Made by a program: the position numbers and the translations under genes. Positions 18,771 to 27,757 of a stretch of 64,000 nt of DNA are shown piece after piece (within the stretch, counting starts at the first letter, position 1; the number at the start of each line of letters is the position of its first letter). Source of the stretch: Bradyrhizobium lablabi (GTDB lineage Bacteria > Pseudomonadota > Alphaproteobacteria > Rhizobiales > Xanthobacteraceae); assembly GCF_018131005.1 (NCBI RefSeq), contig NZ_JAFCJK010000003.1, forward strand, positions 604,474-668,473. The letters are read 5' to 3'. Under the pieces are notes generated by a model. That model saw nothing but the letters and a program-made list of their open reading frames with translations, was not told where the DNA came from and made no database searches.

Positions 18771-19304
18771 GTCGACCCGATTATATGCTTCTGATTGACA
18801 ATAGCGGACATTTTGCCGGGATTATCTATCAGGTTGCTTAGGCGACTGCACGCGCCTGCCCTTGACCTTCCCCTGGCTGGATCGGCAAACGAGTTGCACA
18901 GCCAAGCGCGGAAGACCTCCAGATTGCCGCCGTCCGTCGGAACGGACGACGGAGGCCGAGCCCTTCCTCACACCGATCGCGGACAAGCTCCCCGGGGCCC
19001 GGAGTTGGCGGCGTCGTTCAGGGAGGCGCGCCTTGGCAGCAATCGCTCTGCGGGTAGAGCAACCGCTCTGGGGCAGTCGCAGTGCCGGCTCGCTACAACA
19101 TCACGGTGCCCACGCCAACAACGGAGAGCGATCGGCTTGGTCTAAGGGCGGCTGCAGTTCGGAAGCTCCGGATGAGATGGCTCGTGATGGGGAATTATCC
19201 TCCCCGAGCGGACAATCCTTCCAATCTTTCTCCGATTATCGCTCCCGGCCTAAAGGACCATGTTGTCGCTGACACCGCGCGTTCCAGGCCGACAGGAGAC
19301 GACA
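18771..19304. other. 534-bp divergent intergenic region, LysR to emrA-like
   Basis: No convincing gene. It contains a 7-bp stem CGTCCGT/ACGGACG near 18930 and, close to the efflux gene, the 30-bp element listed separately at 19212-19241. It presumably holds the promoters of the LysR gene and the efflux operon. Short open frames inside have no protein-like features. Confidence 0.5.
19212..19241 (+). repeat. 30-bp element upstream of the emrA-like gene (copy 1)
   Basis: Begins ACAATCCTTCC and ends ATTATCG with a TTTC block in between. A copy with about 24 of 30 identical positions and identical spacing lies at 20529-20558, before the second efflux gene. Ends 63 bp before the emrA-like start. 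Probably a regulatory site or promoter part. Confidence 0.6.
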
Positions 19305-20492
19305 ATGTCCGAGATGCCCCGCACCGAGAGTTTCCAGCAAGCCGCTCAGATCGCTCAGGAAATCCCCGCGGTTCAGGCCAAGCGGACAGGCCGTAACACG
19401 CTGCGGCGCACGGCGCTGGTGATCGCACTGCTGGCTGCCACTTCCGCCGCCGCCTACTACGGCCACGACTACTGGACAAACGGCCGTTACCTCGAGACCA
19501 CCGACGACGCCTATGTGAAGGCGGATTCCACGATCATCGCGCCGAAGGTGTCGGGCTATATCGCCCGAGTGCTGGTCAGCGACAACCAGCCGGTGAAGGC
19601 GGGGCAATTGCTGGCGCAGATCGACGATCGCGATTTCCGCGCCGCACTCGGCCAGGCGACGGCCGATGTCGATGCGGCCGAGGCGTCAGTGCGCAACCTC
19701 GATGCGCAGCTCGCCATGCAGCAGCCGATCATTGACCAAGGCACCGCCGACGTCGCCGCGGCCGAAGCCAATCTGAAATTCGCGCAGGAAGAGCAGGCCC
19801 GTTACGACGGGCTGATGAAGACCGGCTCCGGCACGGTGCAACGCGCGCAGCAGACCGACGCGGCGCTGCGCTCGAGCACCGCACAATTGCAGCACTCGAA
19901 GTCGGGGCTGTCGGCGGCCGAGCACAAGGTCGACGTGCTCACCACTCAGCGCGCCCAGTCGCTCGCTCAGCTCGAACGCGCCCGCGCGGTGGAGCAGCAG
20001 GCGGAGCTGAACCTGTCCTACACGAAGATCACCGCGCCGGTGGACGGAACGGTCGGCGCACGCACGTTGCGTGTCGGCCAGTATGTGCAGGCCGGTACCC
20101 AGCTGATGGCCGTGGTACCGCTCGATGCGGTTTATGTGGTTGCCAACTTCAAGGAGACGCAGCTCACGAACGTGCGCAACGGCCAGCCGGTCGAACTCAG
20201 TGTCGACAGTTTTCGCGGCACTAAGCTGAAAGGCCATGTCGACAGCCTGTCGCCGGCGAGCGGGCTCGAATTCGCGCTGCTGCCGCCCGACAACGCAACC
20301 GGCAACTTCACCAAGATCGTGCAGCGTGTGCCGGTGAAGATCGTGCTCAACGACCATACGCTGACCGGCCTGCTGCGTCCGGGCATGTCAGCGGAGCCCA
20401 CCATCGACACCAAGGCAACCGTGCTGGCGGAGCGCGAAGCGAAGCGCCGGCTCGCCTTGGAGGCTCCGGCAGCCAGCGGTAACGGCGGCTGA
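19305..20492 (+). CDS. HlyD/EmrA family membrane fusion protein of an efflux system
   Basis: A 395-residue periplasmic adaptor. One N-terminal membrane anchor at about residues 36-52, then the biotinyl-lipoyl-like domain (T-T-D-D-A-Y-V-K-A-D, V-S-G-Y-I-A-R-V), a long alpha-helical hairpin rich in Ala/Gln at about residues 95-215, and a beta-barrel part (I-T-A-P-V-D-G-T-V-G). It links the inner-membrane MFS pump encoded next to an outer-membrane channel. The ATG at 19305 follows CAGGAGAC; an upstream in-frame start lacks this. The MFS gene follows after 118 bp. Confidence 0.92.
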   Translation: MSEMPRTESFQQAAQIAQEIPAVQAKRTGRNTLRRTALVIALLAATSAAAYYGHDYWTNGRYLETTDDAYVKADSTIIAPKVSGYIARVLVSDNQPVKAGQLLAQIDDRDFRAALGQATADVDAAEASVRNLDAQLAMQQPIIDQGTADVAAAEANLKFAQEEQARYDGLMKTGSGTVQRAQQTDAALRSSTAQLQHSKSGLSAAEHKVDVLTTQRAQSLAQLERARAVEQQAELNLSYTKITAPVDGTVGARTLRVGQYVQAGTQLMAVVPLDAVYVVANFKETQLTNVRNGQPVELSVDSFRGTKLKGHVDSLSPASGLEFALLPPDNATGNFTKIVQRVPVKIVLNDHTLTGLLRPGMSAEPTIDTKATVLAEREAKRRLALEAPAASGNGG

Positions 20493-20528
20493 TACGCGCC
20501 GTCCGGGCAGGTCTTCAATCCTGGCTAA

Positions 20529-20558
20529 ACAATCCTTCCGCGCTTTCCTCAATTATCG
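20529..20558 (+). repeat. 30-bp element upstream of the emrB-like gene (copy 2)
   Basis: Matches the element at 19212-19241 (ACAATCCTTCC at the left, ATTATCG at the right, same length). It lies between the two efflux genes, 52 bp before the MFS start, so the second gene may have its own regulated promoter. Confidence 0.6.
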
Positions 20559-20610
20559 AAGTTCAGCGCCTGGTGCATTCTCGATCTACCAAAAGCAAGG
20601 GGACATCCCC

Positions 20611-22239
20611 ATGACCACGCTCCAGCCCACGATTGAAACAGCTTCAGGCCTCCCCGCCCTCAGCGCCACTCCGAAGGCTGCCGCGCCTGTCGCGCCCTCG
20701 GTCTCCGCAAAGGCCTGGATCGCGGTCATCGGCTCCACGCTCGGCGCCTTCATGGCAGTGCTCAACATCCAGATCGTCAACGCTTCGCTCGCCGACATCC
20801 AGGGCGCGATCGGCGCCGGTATCGACGACGGCGGCTGGATCTCGACCTCCTATCTGATCGCCGAGATCGTGGTGATCCCCTTGAGCAGCTGGCTCGCTCA
20901 GGTGTTCTCCGTGCGGATCTATCTCCTGACCAACGCCACCTTGTTCCTGGTGTTCTCGGCGGCGTGTGCGCTGGCGCAGGACCTGCCGCAGATGATTGCG
21001 CTGCGCGCCGTGCAGGGCTTTACCGGCGGCGTGCTGATCCCGATGGCGTTCACGCTGATCATTACGTTGCTGCCGAAAGCGAAACAGCCGATCGGCCTGG
21101 CGATGTTCGCGATCTCCGCGACGTTTGCGCCCGCGATCGGACCGACCATCGGCGGCTATCTCACCGAGAACTGGGGCTGGCAGTACATCTTCTATGTCAA
21201 TCTGGTGCCGGGCACCCTGATGATCGCAATGCTGTTCGTCTCTCTGGAATCGAAGCCGATGAAGCTGTCGCTGCTGCGCGAGGGCGACTGGCCCGGCATC
21301 ATCACGATGGCGATCGGCCTTGCCGCGCTGCAGACCGTGCTGGAAGAGGGCAACAAGGACGACTGGTTCGGCTCGCCCTTCATCGTCAGGCTGTCGCTGA
21401 TCGCGGCCGTTGCGCTGACCACCTTCCTGGTGATCGAGCTCAGCGTCAGCAAGCCGCTGCTCAACCTGCGCCTGCTGCTCCGACGCAATTTCGGCTTCGG
21501 CATCCTCGCCAACTTCCTGCTCGGCATCGCATTGTACGGTTCGGTGTTCATCCTGCCGGTCTATTTGTCACGGATCCAGGGCTACAACGCCGAACAGATT
21601 GGCATGGTGCTGGCCTGGACCGGTCTGCCGCAGCTGTTCCTGATCCCGCTGGTGCCGCGGCTGATGCAGCGCTTCGACGCGCGGATCATCATCGGAGTCG
21701 GCTTCGCCTTGTTCGCCGCATCCAATTTCATGAACATCTACATGACCAACGACTACGCAACCGATCAGCTGTTCTGGCCCAATGTCGTCCGCGCCGTCGG
21801 CCAGGCGCTTGTGTTCGCGCCGCTGTCGGCGGTCGCCACCGCGGGCATCGAGGCGGAGAACGCGGGCTCGGCGTCCGGCCTGTTCAACATGATGCGCAAT
21901 CTCGGCGGTGCCGTCGGCATCGCTCTGCTGCAGACGCTCCTGACCAAGCGCGAGCAGTATCACTCCAACGTGCTGATGCAGTCCGTCTCGACGCTGGAGC
22001 AGGCGACGCAGTCGCGGATCGAGAAGCTGACGCAGTATTTCATGAATCACGGTGTCACCGACCATGCCGAAGCGGTCCATCGCGCCATCGTCGCGATCGG
22101 CAAGATCGTGCAGAAGCAGGCGTTCATCATGGCCTTCAGCGACCTGTTCTTTCTGCTGGGCGCGGCGCTGATTGTCGCGCTTGTTGCGTCCATGCTGCTG
22201 AAGAACCCCGGCCATCTCGAAGGCGGCGGCGCCCACTAG
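20611..22239 (+). CDS. DHA2 family MFS multidrug transporter (EmrB/QacA type)
   Basis: A 542-residue inner-membrane drug:H+ antiporter with about 14 hydrophobic helices. Motifs include G-S-T-L-G-A-F-M-A-V-L-N-I-Q-I-V-N in helix 1, S-T-S-Y-L-I-A-E-I-V-V-I-P-L in helix 2, and motif C-like P-A-I-G-P-T-I-G-G-Y-L near residue 175. The ATG at 20611 follows AAGGGGAC. Together with the HlyD-type adaptor upstream it forms an EmrAB-like tripartite pump; no outer-membrane channel gene is in the window. The substrate is unknown. Confidence 0.93.
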   Translation: MTTLQPTIETASGLPALSATPKAAAPVAPSVSAKAWIAVIGSTLGAFMAVLNIQIVNASLADIQGAIGAGIDDGGWISTSYLIAEIVVIPLSSWLAQVFSVRIYLLTNATLFLVFSAACALAQDLPQMIALRAVQGFTGGVLIPMAFTLIITLLPKAKQPIGLAMFAISATFAPAIGPTIGGYLTENWGWQYIFYVNLVPGTLMIAMLFVSLESKPMKLSLLREGDWPGIITMAIGLAALQTVLEEGNKDDWFGSPFIVRLSLIAAVALTTFLVIELSVSKPLLNLRLLLRRNFGFGILANFLLGIALYGSVFILPVYLSRIQGYNAEQIGMVLAWTGLPQLFLIPLVPRLMQRFDARIIIGVGFALFAASNFMNIYMTNDYATDQLFWPNVVRAVGQALVFAPLSAVATAGIEAENAGSASGLFNMMRNLGGAVGIALLQTLLTKREQYHSNVLMQSVSTLEQATQSRIEKLTQYFMNHGVTDHAEAVHRAIVAIGKIVQKQAFIMAFSDLFFLLGAALIVALVASMLLKNPGHLEGGGAH

Positions 22240-22308
22240 ATATCGGCTCACGTGAAGAGACGCGTCAAGCAACCAGATCCTTATCTCAACCAACAAAGGA
22301 GAACGACC

Positions 22309-22770
22309 ATGAAACCCCGGATGAACTTCTACCAGGCCGCCCCTGACACCATGAAGGCTCTGGGCTCGCTCGAGGCCCAGATACAGGCTTGCGGCCTCGA
22401 GAAATCGCTGATCGAGTTGGTCAAGATCCGCGCCTCGCAGATCAACGGCTGTGCCTATTGCATCAACATGCACACCTCTGACGCCCGCAAGCAGGGCGAG
22501 ACCGAGCAACGGATCTATCTCCTGGGCGCCTGGCGCGAGTCGCCGCTCTACACCGACCGCGAACGTGCGGCGCTGGCCTGGACCGAGGCGGTAACGCTGA
22601 TCGCCGATACGCATGCGCCGGACGCCGACTATGAATCCGTGCGCGCCCAGTTCTCGGAATCTGAAACCGTCAACCTGACCATGCTGATCGCAACCATCAA
22701 CGCCTGGAACAGGCTCGCCATCAGCTTCCGGGCGATCCACCCGGTGAAGGCGAAGGCAGCAGCGGCGTAA
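22309..22770 (+). CDS. AhpD-like carboxymuconolactone decarboxylase family protein
   Basis: A 153-residue all-helical protein with the AhpD redox signature Cys48-A-Y-Cys51-x3-His55, the pattern of alkylhydroperoxidase D-type reductases. No decarboxylase-specific features are visible. The ATG at 22309 has AAAGGAGA seven bases upstream, while an in-frame ATG at 22252 has none. It starts 69 bp after the MFS gene on the same strand, so it is probably the third gene of the efflux operon, perhaps giving peroxide protection. Confidence 0.88.
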   Translation: MKPRMNFYQAAPDTMKALGSLEAQIQACGLEKSLIELVKIRASQINGCAYCINMHTSDARKQGETEQRIYLLGAWRESPLYTDRERAALAWTEAVTLIADTHAPDADYESVRAQFSESETVNLTMLIATINAWNRLAISFRAIHPVKAKAAAA

Positions 22771-22852
22771 GAACGGCCCGCTGCACGCTTCGTGTCATGC
22801 CCCGCTTCGTGTGGGGCATTCAGTACGCCACGGCTCGCTGCTCAAGCATTAA

Positions 22853-22955
22853 AGCGTTTTCGAGCGAAGTGGACGCCGGTTCGCGCGAAGAAAACGCGTC
22901 AAAACAAGAATCGAGAGCTTCGGTTCTGATTCAATCAGAATCGAAAATGCTCTAG
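22853..22955. repeat. Dispersed intergenic repeat, family 3 (long copy)
   Basis: Contains AAGCGTTTTCGAGCGAAGTG, an AAAACGCGTCAAAACAAG block and the perfect palindrome TTCTGATT-C-AATCAGAA (22924-22940) followed by TCGAAAATGC. Shorter pieces with the same palindrome core lie at 37841-37858 and 41857-41876. Lies between convergent genes. Confidence 0.75.
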
Positions 22956-23021
22956 CGTCTGTGGAATGCTGGGTCGCCCGCCTTCGCGGGCGACGACATA
23001 TCGGGGGCGCGGCGGACCGCA

Positions 23022-23882
23022 CTACACCGCCGTCGCCTTCGCGAACTCGATATAGATCTCGCGCAGGCGGTCGGTCATCGGGCCCACCTCGCCGTTGCCG
23101 ACCTTCTTGCCGTCGATCGCAACCACGCCCTGCACGAAGACCGAGGCGCTGGTGATGAAGGCTTCCTTGGCGGCGAGCGCTTCCTCGACCGTGAATGCGC
23201 GCTCCTCGACGCGGAGCTGGCGCTCCTCGGCGAGCTTCACCACCGCCTTGCGGGTGCAGCCCGGCAGGATCTCGCTGCCATTCTGACGCGTCACCAGCAC
23301 GTCGTCCTGGGTCAGGATGAAGCAGGAGGACGAGCCACCCTCGGTGACCTTGCCGTCCTCGATCATCCAGGCTTCCCCGGCGCCGGCTGCGGCGGCGGCC
23401 TGCTTGGCCAGCACCTGCGCAAGCAGCGCCACGCTTTTGATGTCGCGCCGTGTCCAACGGATGTCAGGCACTGTGATGACGTTGATTCCCACCTTGGCCG
23501 AGGGCGCGTTGATGATGTCCTTCTCCGAAATGAACATCACCAAGGTCGGCTCGACATCTCCCTTCGGGAAAGCGAAATCGCGCCCCGTGTCCGCGCCGCG
23601 CGTCACCTCGAGATAGACCATGCCGTTGACGAGATTGTTGCGCGCGACGAGCTCCTTCTGGATCTCCTCGATCCGCGCCAGGGTTTCGGGTAGCGCGAGC
23701 TGGATCTCTCCGACCGATCGCCGCAGCCGCGCCAGGTGCGAGGCGTTGTCGATCAGCTTGCCGTCGAGCACCGCGGCCACCTCGTAGATGCCGTCGGCGA
23801 ACAGGAAACCGCGATCGAAGACGGAGACCTTGGCCTCCGAGTGCGGCACGAACGAGCCGTTGACGTAAGCGATCTTTTCCAA
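23022..23882 (-). CDS. D-amino-acid aminotransferase-like protein (PLP fold type IV)
   Basis: A 286-residue fold-type IV aminotransferase. Features are Y-V-N-G-S-F-V-P at the N-terminus, F-D-R-G-F-L-F-A-D-G-I-Y-E-V (residues 22-35), the PLP lysine Lys149 in R-R-D-I-K-S, and T-E-G-G-S-S-S-C-F near residue 190. The pattern is closest to D-alanine/D-amino-acid transaminase rather than IlvE. It lies 167 bp downstream of the amino-acid ABC importer on the same strand and may act on the imported glutamate-type substrate or supply D-glutamate/D-alanine. Confidence 0.85.
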   Translation of the reverse strand: MEKIAYVNGSFVPHSEAKVSVFDRGFLFADGIYEVAAVLDGKLIDNASHLARLRRSVGEIQLALPETLARIEEIQKELVARNNLVNGMVYLEVTRGADTGRDFAFPKGDVEPTLVMFISEKDIINAPSAKVGINVITVPDIRWTRRDIKSVALLAQVLAKQAAAAAGAGEAWMIEDGKVTEGGSSSCFILTQDDVLVTRQNGSEILPGCTRKAVVKLAEERQLRVEERAFTVEEALAAKEAFITSASVFVQGVVAIDGKKVGNGEVGPMTDRLREIYIEFAKATAV

Positions 23883-24049
23883 GCGAGTTCTCCTGCGGAC
23901 GCTGCGCGGCTTTCGCTCCCTCCTATACGCAAATTGTCGACGGCGATAAACCCCGGACGCGGTATTCCGGAGCCCCTACTCGTGATTGCGAGCCAACGGG
24001 TCGCGCGAATGAGTTCCTCGCAATGCCTTGACAGGTCGAAGCCTCAGCG

Positions 24050-24781
24050 TCAGTGCGACAGGATCTTCGACAGAAACTTCTGCGCCCGGTCGCTGCGGGG
24101 TTTTCCGAAGAAGTCGGCCTTCTTGGCGTCTTCAACGATCTCGCCGCGGTCCATGAAGATCACGCGGTCGGCGACCTTGTTGGCAAAGCCCATCTCGTGG
24201 GTGACCACCATCATGGTCATGCCTTCGCGGGCGAGGTCGACCATCACGTCGAGCACCTCGCTGATCATCTCGGGATCGAGCGCCGATGTCGGCTCGTCGA
24301 ACAGCATCGCGATCGGATCCATGGCGAGCGCGCGCGCGATGGCGACCCGTTGCTGCTGGCCGCCGGAAAGCTCCGCCGGGTACTTCTTCGCATGTTCCGT
24401 CAGCCCGACGCGCTCCAGGAGCTTCATGCCTTTGGCTACGGCGTCGTCATGCTTGCGCCCCAGCACCTTTTCCTGCGCGAGGCAGAGATTGTCGACGATC
24501 CGCAAATGCGGAAACAGCTCGAAATGCTGGAAAACCATGCCGACGCGCGAGCGCAATTTCGGCAGATCGGTCTTGGGATCGTTGACCCTGATACCGTCGA
24601 GGATGATCTCGCCGCCCTGGATCGGCTCCAGCGCGTTGACGCATTTGATCAAGGTCGACTTGCCCGAACCGGAGGGACCGCAGACTACGACGACCTCGCC
24701 CTTCAGGACACTGGTGGTGCAATCCTTCAGCGCCTGGAAGTTCGGCCCGTACCATTTATCGACGTGCTTGATCTGGATCAT
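24050..24781 (-). CDS. Amino-acid ABC transporter ATP-binding protein (GltL/AapP type)
   Basis: A 243-residue ATPase. Walker A G-P-S-G-S-G-K-S at residues 35-42, Q-loop [10 protein letters not shown], signature L-S-G-G-Q-Q-Q-R, Walker [12 protein letters not shown], and the switch histidine V-T-H-E-M-G-F, all typical of polar amino-acid importers. The start at 24781 ([12 protein letters not shown]) is where homology begins. It is the last gene of a four-gene importer operon and starts 10 bp after the second permease. Confidence 0.94.
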   Translation of the reverse strand: MIQIKHVDKWYGPNFQALKDCTTSVLKGEVVVVCGPSGSGKSTLIKCVNALEPIQGGEIILDGIRVNDPKTDLPKLRSRVGMVFQHFELFPHLRIVDNLCLAQEKVLGRKHDDAVAKGMKLLERVGLTEHAKKYPAELSGGQQQRVAIARALAMDPIAMLFDEPTSALDPEMISEVLDVMVDLAREGMTMMVVTHEMGFANKVADRVIFMDRGEIVEDAKKADFFGKPRSDRAQKFLSKILSH

Positions 24782-24791
24782 GAATGACTCG

Positions 24792-25484
24792 CTAGCGCAC
24801 AATGGCAATACGCGCCTGCAGGCGGCGGACGCAGTAGGAGGCAACACAGGAAATGGTGAAGTAGACCAGCGCGGCGAACAGGTACATCTCGACGAGGCGG
24901 CCGTCACGCTGCGCCACCTTGCTGGCGGCGCCGAGAAAATCCGGGATCGACAGCACGTAGACCAGCGAGGTGTCCTGGAACAGCACGATGGTCTGGGTCA
25001 GCAGCACCGGCAGCATGTTGCGGAACGCCTGCGGCAGCACGACGTAGCGCATGCTCTGACCGTAGGTCAGGCCGAGCGCGCTCGCGGCAGCCGGTTGCCC
25101 CTTGGAGATCGACTGGATGCCGGCGCGCATGATCTCGGAGAAATACGCCGCCTCGAACATGATGAAGGTGATCAGCGAGGAAGCGAATGCCCCGACGGTG
25201 ATCGGGCGCGATGCTCCAGTCAGCCACTGCCCGATATAGGGCACCAGGAAGTAGAACCAGAAGATCACGAGCACCAGCGGCAGCGAGCGCATGAAGTCGA
25301 CATAGAAGCCTGCAACGCGGCCGAGCAGCCTGTAGCCGGAGAGCCGCATCAACGCGATCAGCGTGCCGAACACGAGACCGCCGACGGCGGCGAGCGCGGT
25401 CAAGGTCAGCGTGAAGCGCATGCCCTCGAAGAACAGGTAGGGCAGCGAGCGGCGGATGACGTCGAAATCGAAACTGCCGAGCAT
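24792..25484 (-). CDS. Amino-acid ABC transporter permease (GltK type)
   Basis: A 230-residue inner-membrane permease of the HisM/GltK family, with five or so hydrophobic helices. The EAA loop reads [21 protein letters not shown] with R-N-M-L-P following. The true start is the ATG at 25484, two bases beyond the stop of the preceding permease; the open frame extends further upstream but there it is only the out-of-frame shadow of that gene. Pairs with the second permease to form the channel. Confidence 0.92.
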   Translation of the reverse strand: MLGSFDFDVIRRSLPYLFFEGMRFTLTLTALAAVGGLVFGTLIALMRLSGYRLLGRVAGFYVDFMRSLPLVLVIFWFYFLVPYIGQWLTGASRPITVGAFASSLITFIMFEAAYFSEIMRAGIQSISKGQPAAASALGLTYGQSMRYVVLPQAFRNMLPVLLTQTIVLFQDTSLVYVLSIPDFLGAASKVAQRDGRLVEMYLFAALVYFTISCVASYCVRRLQARIAIVR

Positions 25485-25486
25485 AG

Positions 25487-26218
25487 CTATTTCCCCGAGA
25501 TGTAGCCGGGGATCGCGACGTAGCGCTCGAGCCAGCGCATCGCGGTGACCACGATGAAATTGAGGAGGAGATAGAGCACGGTAGCCGCCGTGAACGCTTC
25601 GAACACCTGGAAGGAGAATTCCTGCATCGAGCGCGCCTGCCCCGTCAGTTCGATCAGCCCGATGGTGATCGCGACCGCGGTGTTCTTGATGGTGTTGAGG
25701 AACTCGGAGGTCAGCGGAGGCAGAATGATGCGGAACGCCATCGGCAGCAGGACGTAGCGATAGGTCTGAAACGTAGTGAGACCAAGCGCGGTCGCGGCCT
25801 GCCTCTGGCCGCGCGGCAGCGAGGAGATGCCGGCCTGCAACTGCACGGCGACGCGAGCCGACATGAACAGGCCGACGCCGATCGCGGCGGTCCAGAACGG
25901 CGCATTCGGCAACTGCTTGAGCCAGAGGCCCGCGGCCTTCGGGAGCAGTTCCGGCAGCACGAAGAACCACAGGAAAAGCTGCACGAGAAGCGGCATGTTG
26001 CGGAAGAACTCGACCCAGCAAAAGCCGATCCAGGATGCCGCCCGCGACGGCAGCGTCCGCAACACACCGATCACCGAGCCGAAGATCAGCGCGATGATCC
26101 ACGCGAGCAGCGCCGTCTTGATGGTCAGCACCAGTCCCGCCAGCAGGAGGTCGAGATAGGTGCCGGTCCCCATCGGGTTCGGCTCAAGGAAGATGTGCCA
26201 ATTCCAGTTGTAGTTCAC
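25487..26218 (-). CDS. Amino-acid ABC transporter permease (GltJ type)
   Basis: A 243-residue permease of the same family. The N-terminus N-Y-N-W-N-W-H-I-F is typical of GltJ proteins, which points to a GTG start at 26218, with GGGGGAC immediately upstream; an ATG 16 codons earlier gives no family match. The EAA loop is A-A-T-A-L-G-L-T-T-F-Q-T-Y-R-Y-V-L-L-P-M-A. Lies 297 bp after the binding protein gene, with a dispersed repeat between, and two bases before the second permease. Confidence 0.88.
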   Translation of the reverse strand: MNYNWNWHIFLEPNPMGTGTYLDLLLAGLVLTIKTALLAWIIALIFGSVIGVLRTLPSRAASWIGFCWVEFFRNMPLLVQLFLWFFVLPELLPKAAGLWLKQLPNAPFWTAAIGVGLFMSARVAVQLQAGISSLPRGQRQAATALGLTTFQTYRYVLLPMAFRIILPPLTSEFLNTIKNTAVAITIGLIELTGQARSMQEFSFQVFEAFTAATVLYLLLNFIVVTAMRWLERYVAIPGYISGK

Positions 26219-26324
26219 AGGTCCCCCGCGCAAACGCGTCAGCCACGCATTCTCGCCTCTATGCACTCGCCTCTATGCAAATGTCCGGCCATCTCCTCTC
26301 CAAAATGGCCGGACTCCATCTGCC

Positions 26325-26463
26325 GCCTCGCCCCGCCTGCGGGGAGAGGCCGGATCGCATCCGCAAGATGCGACCCGCTCCGCGAGTTCAGCTTTCACCG
26401 CTTTTGCGGAGCGAGCCCCTCACCCTGACCCTCTCTCGCGGAAGCGCGGTGAGAGGGAACGGT
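26325..26463. repeat. Dispersed intergenic repeat, family 4 (degenerate)
   Basis: Contains GGGGAGAGGCCGGATCGCAT, a GCAAGATGCGA palindrome and a CCCTCACCCTGACCCTCTC block. Related modules (CGGGGAGAGG, CACCCGGATCGCATCTTGCG) occur at 39536-39585 and near 63420-63540. Located between the binding-protein and permease genes of the importer. Confidence 0.6.
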
Positions 26464-26515
26464 GCGGCTCTCAAATCTTCGCCGCTTGCGCGGCCCCCCA
26501 CAATGAGGGTCTTCT

Positions 26516-27427
26516 TTACTTATACGCGTCCGGATCGGGCGAGTCGGAGGGCTTGGCGAACTCGTTCTTCAGCTCTGTCCCGATCGGCACGTTGAGGTTC
26601 AACCCCTTGGGCGGGACCTTCTGGGTGAACCACTTGTCGTAGATTTTCTGGCCCTCGCCGCCGGTGTAGAGCGCGGCGGTGGCGGCGTCGACGACCTTCT
26701 TGAACGCAGCGTCATCCTTGCGCAGCATGATGCCGTAGGGCTCGGGCTTTGAGAATGCGTCCTTGGAGATCACGTAATCGCCCGGCGCCTTCGAGCCGGC
26801 GACCAGGCTCGCGAGCAGGATGTCATCCATCACGAAGGCGACCGCGCGATCGGTCTCGACCATCAGGAAGGCCTCGGCGTGGTCCTTTGCCGGAATGATG
26901 TTGACACCCAGGCCGCGCGCCACGTTGGCTTCGGTGAGCTGCTTGATGTTGGTGGTGCCGGCGGTCGAGACCACGGTCTTGCCCTTCAGGTCGTCGATCG
27001 AATTAATCTTGCTCGATTTCTTCGAGACGTAGCGGCTCGCGGTCAAGAAATGGGTGTTGGTGAACCAGACCTGCTTCTGGCGCTCGGCGTTGTTGGTGGT
27101 CGAGCCGCATTCGAGATCGACGGTTCCGTTCGCCATCAGCGGGATGCGCGTCGCCGAGGTGACCGGGTTGAGCTTGACCTCGAGCTTGTCGAGTTTCAGC
27201 TCCTTCTTCACGGCATCGACGATCTTGTAGCAGATGTCCATGGCGTAGCCGATCGGCTTCTGGTTGTCGTCGAGATAGGAGAAGGGAATCGAGGAATCGC
27301 GGAAGCCGAGCGTGATCGCGCCGGTCTCCTTGATGTTCTTCAGCGTGCCAGTCAGCTCCTCCGCCTGTGCCTGGCCTGCGCCGAGCGCCGCGGCGAGCGC
27401 GAGGCCGATCAGGTATTTGCGTGTCAT
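26516..27427 (-). CDS. Glutamate/aspartate-type ABC transporter substrate-binding protein (GltI-like)
   Basis: A 303-residue periplasmic binding protein. Signal peptide about residues 1-22 (ends G-Q-A-Q-A). Family 3 solute-binding features: T-G-A-I-T-L-G-F-R-D-S-S-I-P-F-S-Y, G-Y-A-M-D-I-C, L-M-A-N-G-T-V-D-L-E-C-G-S-T-T-N-N and D-L-K-G-K-T-V-V-S-T-A-G-T-T. These match the glutamate/aspartate group. AAGGAG precedes the ATG. First gene of the importer operon (binding protein, two permeases, ATPase), all minus strand. Confidence 0.93.
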   Translation of the reverse strand: MTRKYLIGLALAAALGAGQAQAEELTGTLKNIKETGAITLGFRDSSIPFSYLDDNQKPIGYAMDICYKIVDAVKKELKLDKLEVKLNPVTSATRIPLMANGTVDLECGSTTNNAERQKQVWFTNTHFLTASRYVSKKSSKINSIDDLKGKTVVSTAGTTNIKQLTEANVARGLGVNIIPAKDHAEAFLMVETDRAVAFVMDDILLASLVAGSKAPGDYVISKDAFSKPEPYGIMLRKDDAAFKKVVDAATAALYTGGEGQKIYDKWFTQKVPPKGLNLNVPIGTELKNEFAKPSDSPDPDAYK

Positions 27428-27757
27428 ACGTCTACTCCTTGCCTGAAAATGGTCGATTGCGTGAGAATGTCAGTGAGGACGGGCGCGGTTGGGCGGCGAA
27501 ACTGTTCGGATTCTCGTTCATCTGAAATGACCGAGTGTTTCCATGATCGTGACGCTGGCGCCCCCTATTTTGCCGCTGCCGCCTAATGTCCTCGGGCGTG
27601 CGGCCGAAATCATACCTGTCTGCGAGCCGATAGAGCCTGCATACTTTAGTATCGATTGACGCGAAATCGCCCCGCGCGGACGGGCACGAACGCCTGGACC
27701 GGCCTATCAAAACAGATGATGGCCTGAAGCGCTCACCGCCGCAAGGCGCCGCAGTCG
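27428..27757. other. 330-bp gap upstream of the glutamate-type importer
   Basis: Between the IclR gene's end and the importer's first gene, so it should hold the importer promoter on the minus strand. It contains a perfect 12-bp inverted repeat ATACT-TT-AGTAT at 27641-27652, about 215 bp from the gltI-like start, and a 29-codon open frame whose stop TAG overlaps the AAGGAG of the binding-protein gene. No other gene seen. Confidence 0.5.

Noticed and set aside
18862..19272. Overlapping short frames between the LysR and efflux genes
   Set aside because: Low-complexity, Arg/Ser-rich, no ribosome binding site or homology pattern.
23736..25505. A 589-codon plus-strand frame opposite the aminotransferase and ABC genes
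   Set aside because: Spans four minus-strand genes; no independent evidence.
25485..26102. N-terminal extension that would fuse the GltK-type permease to upstream sequence
   Set aside because: The extension is the out-of-frame shadow of the GltJ-type permease; the ATG at 25484 gives a normal-length protein.
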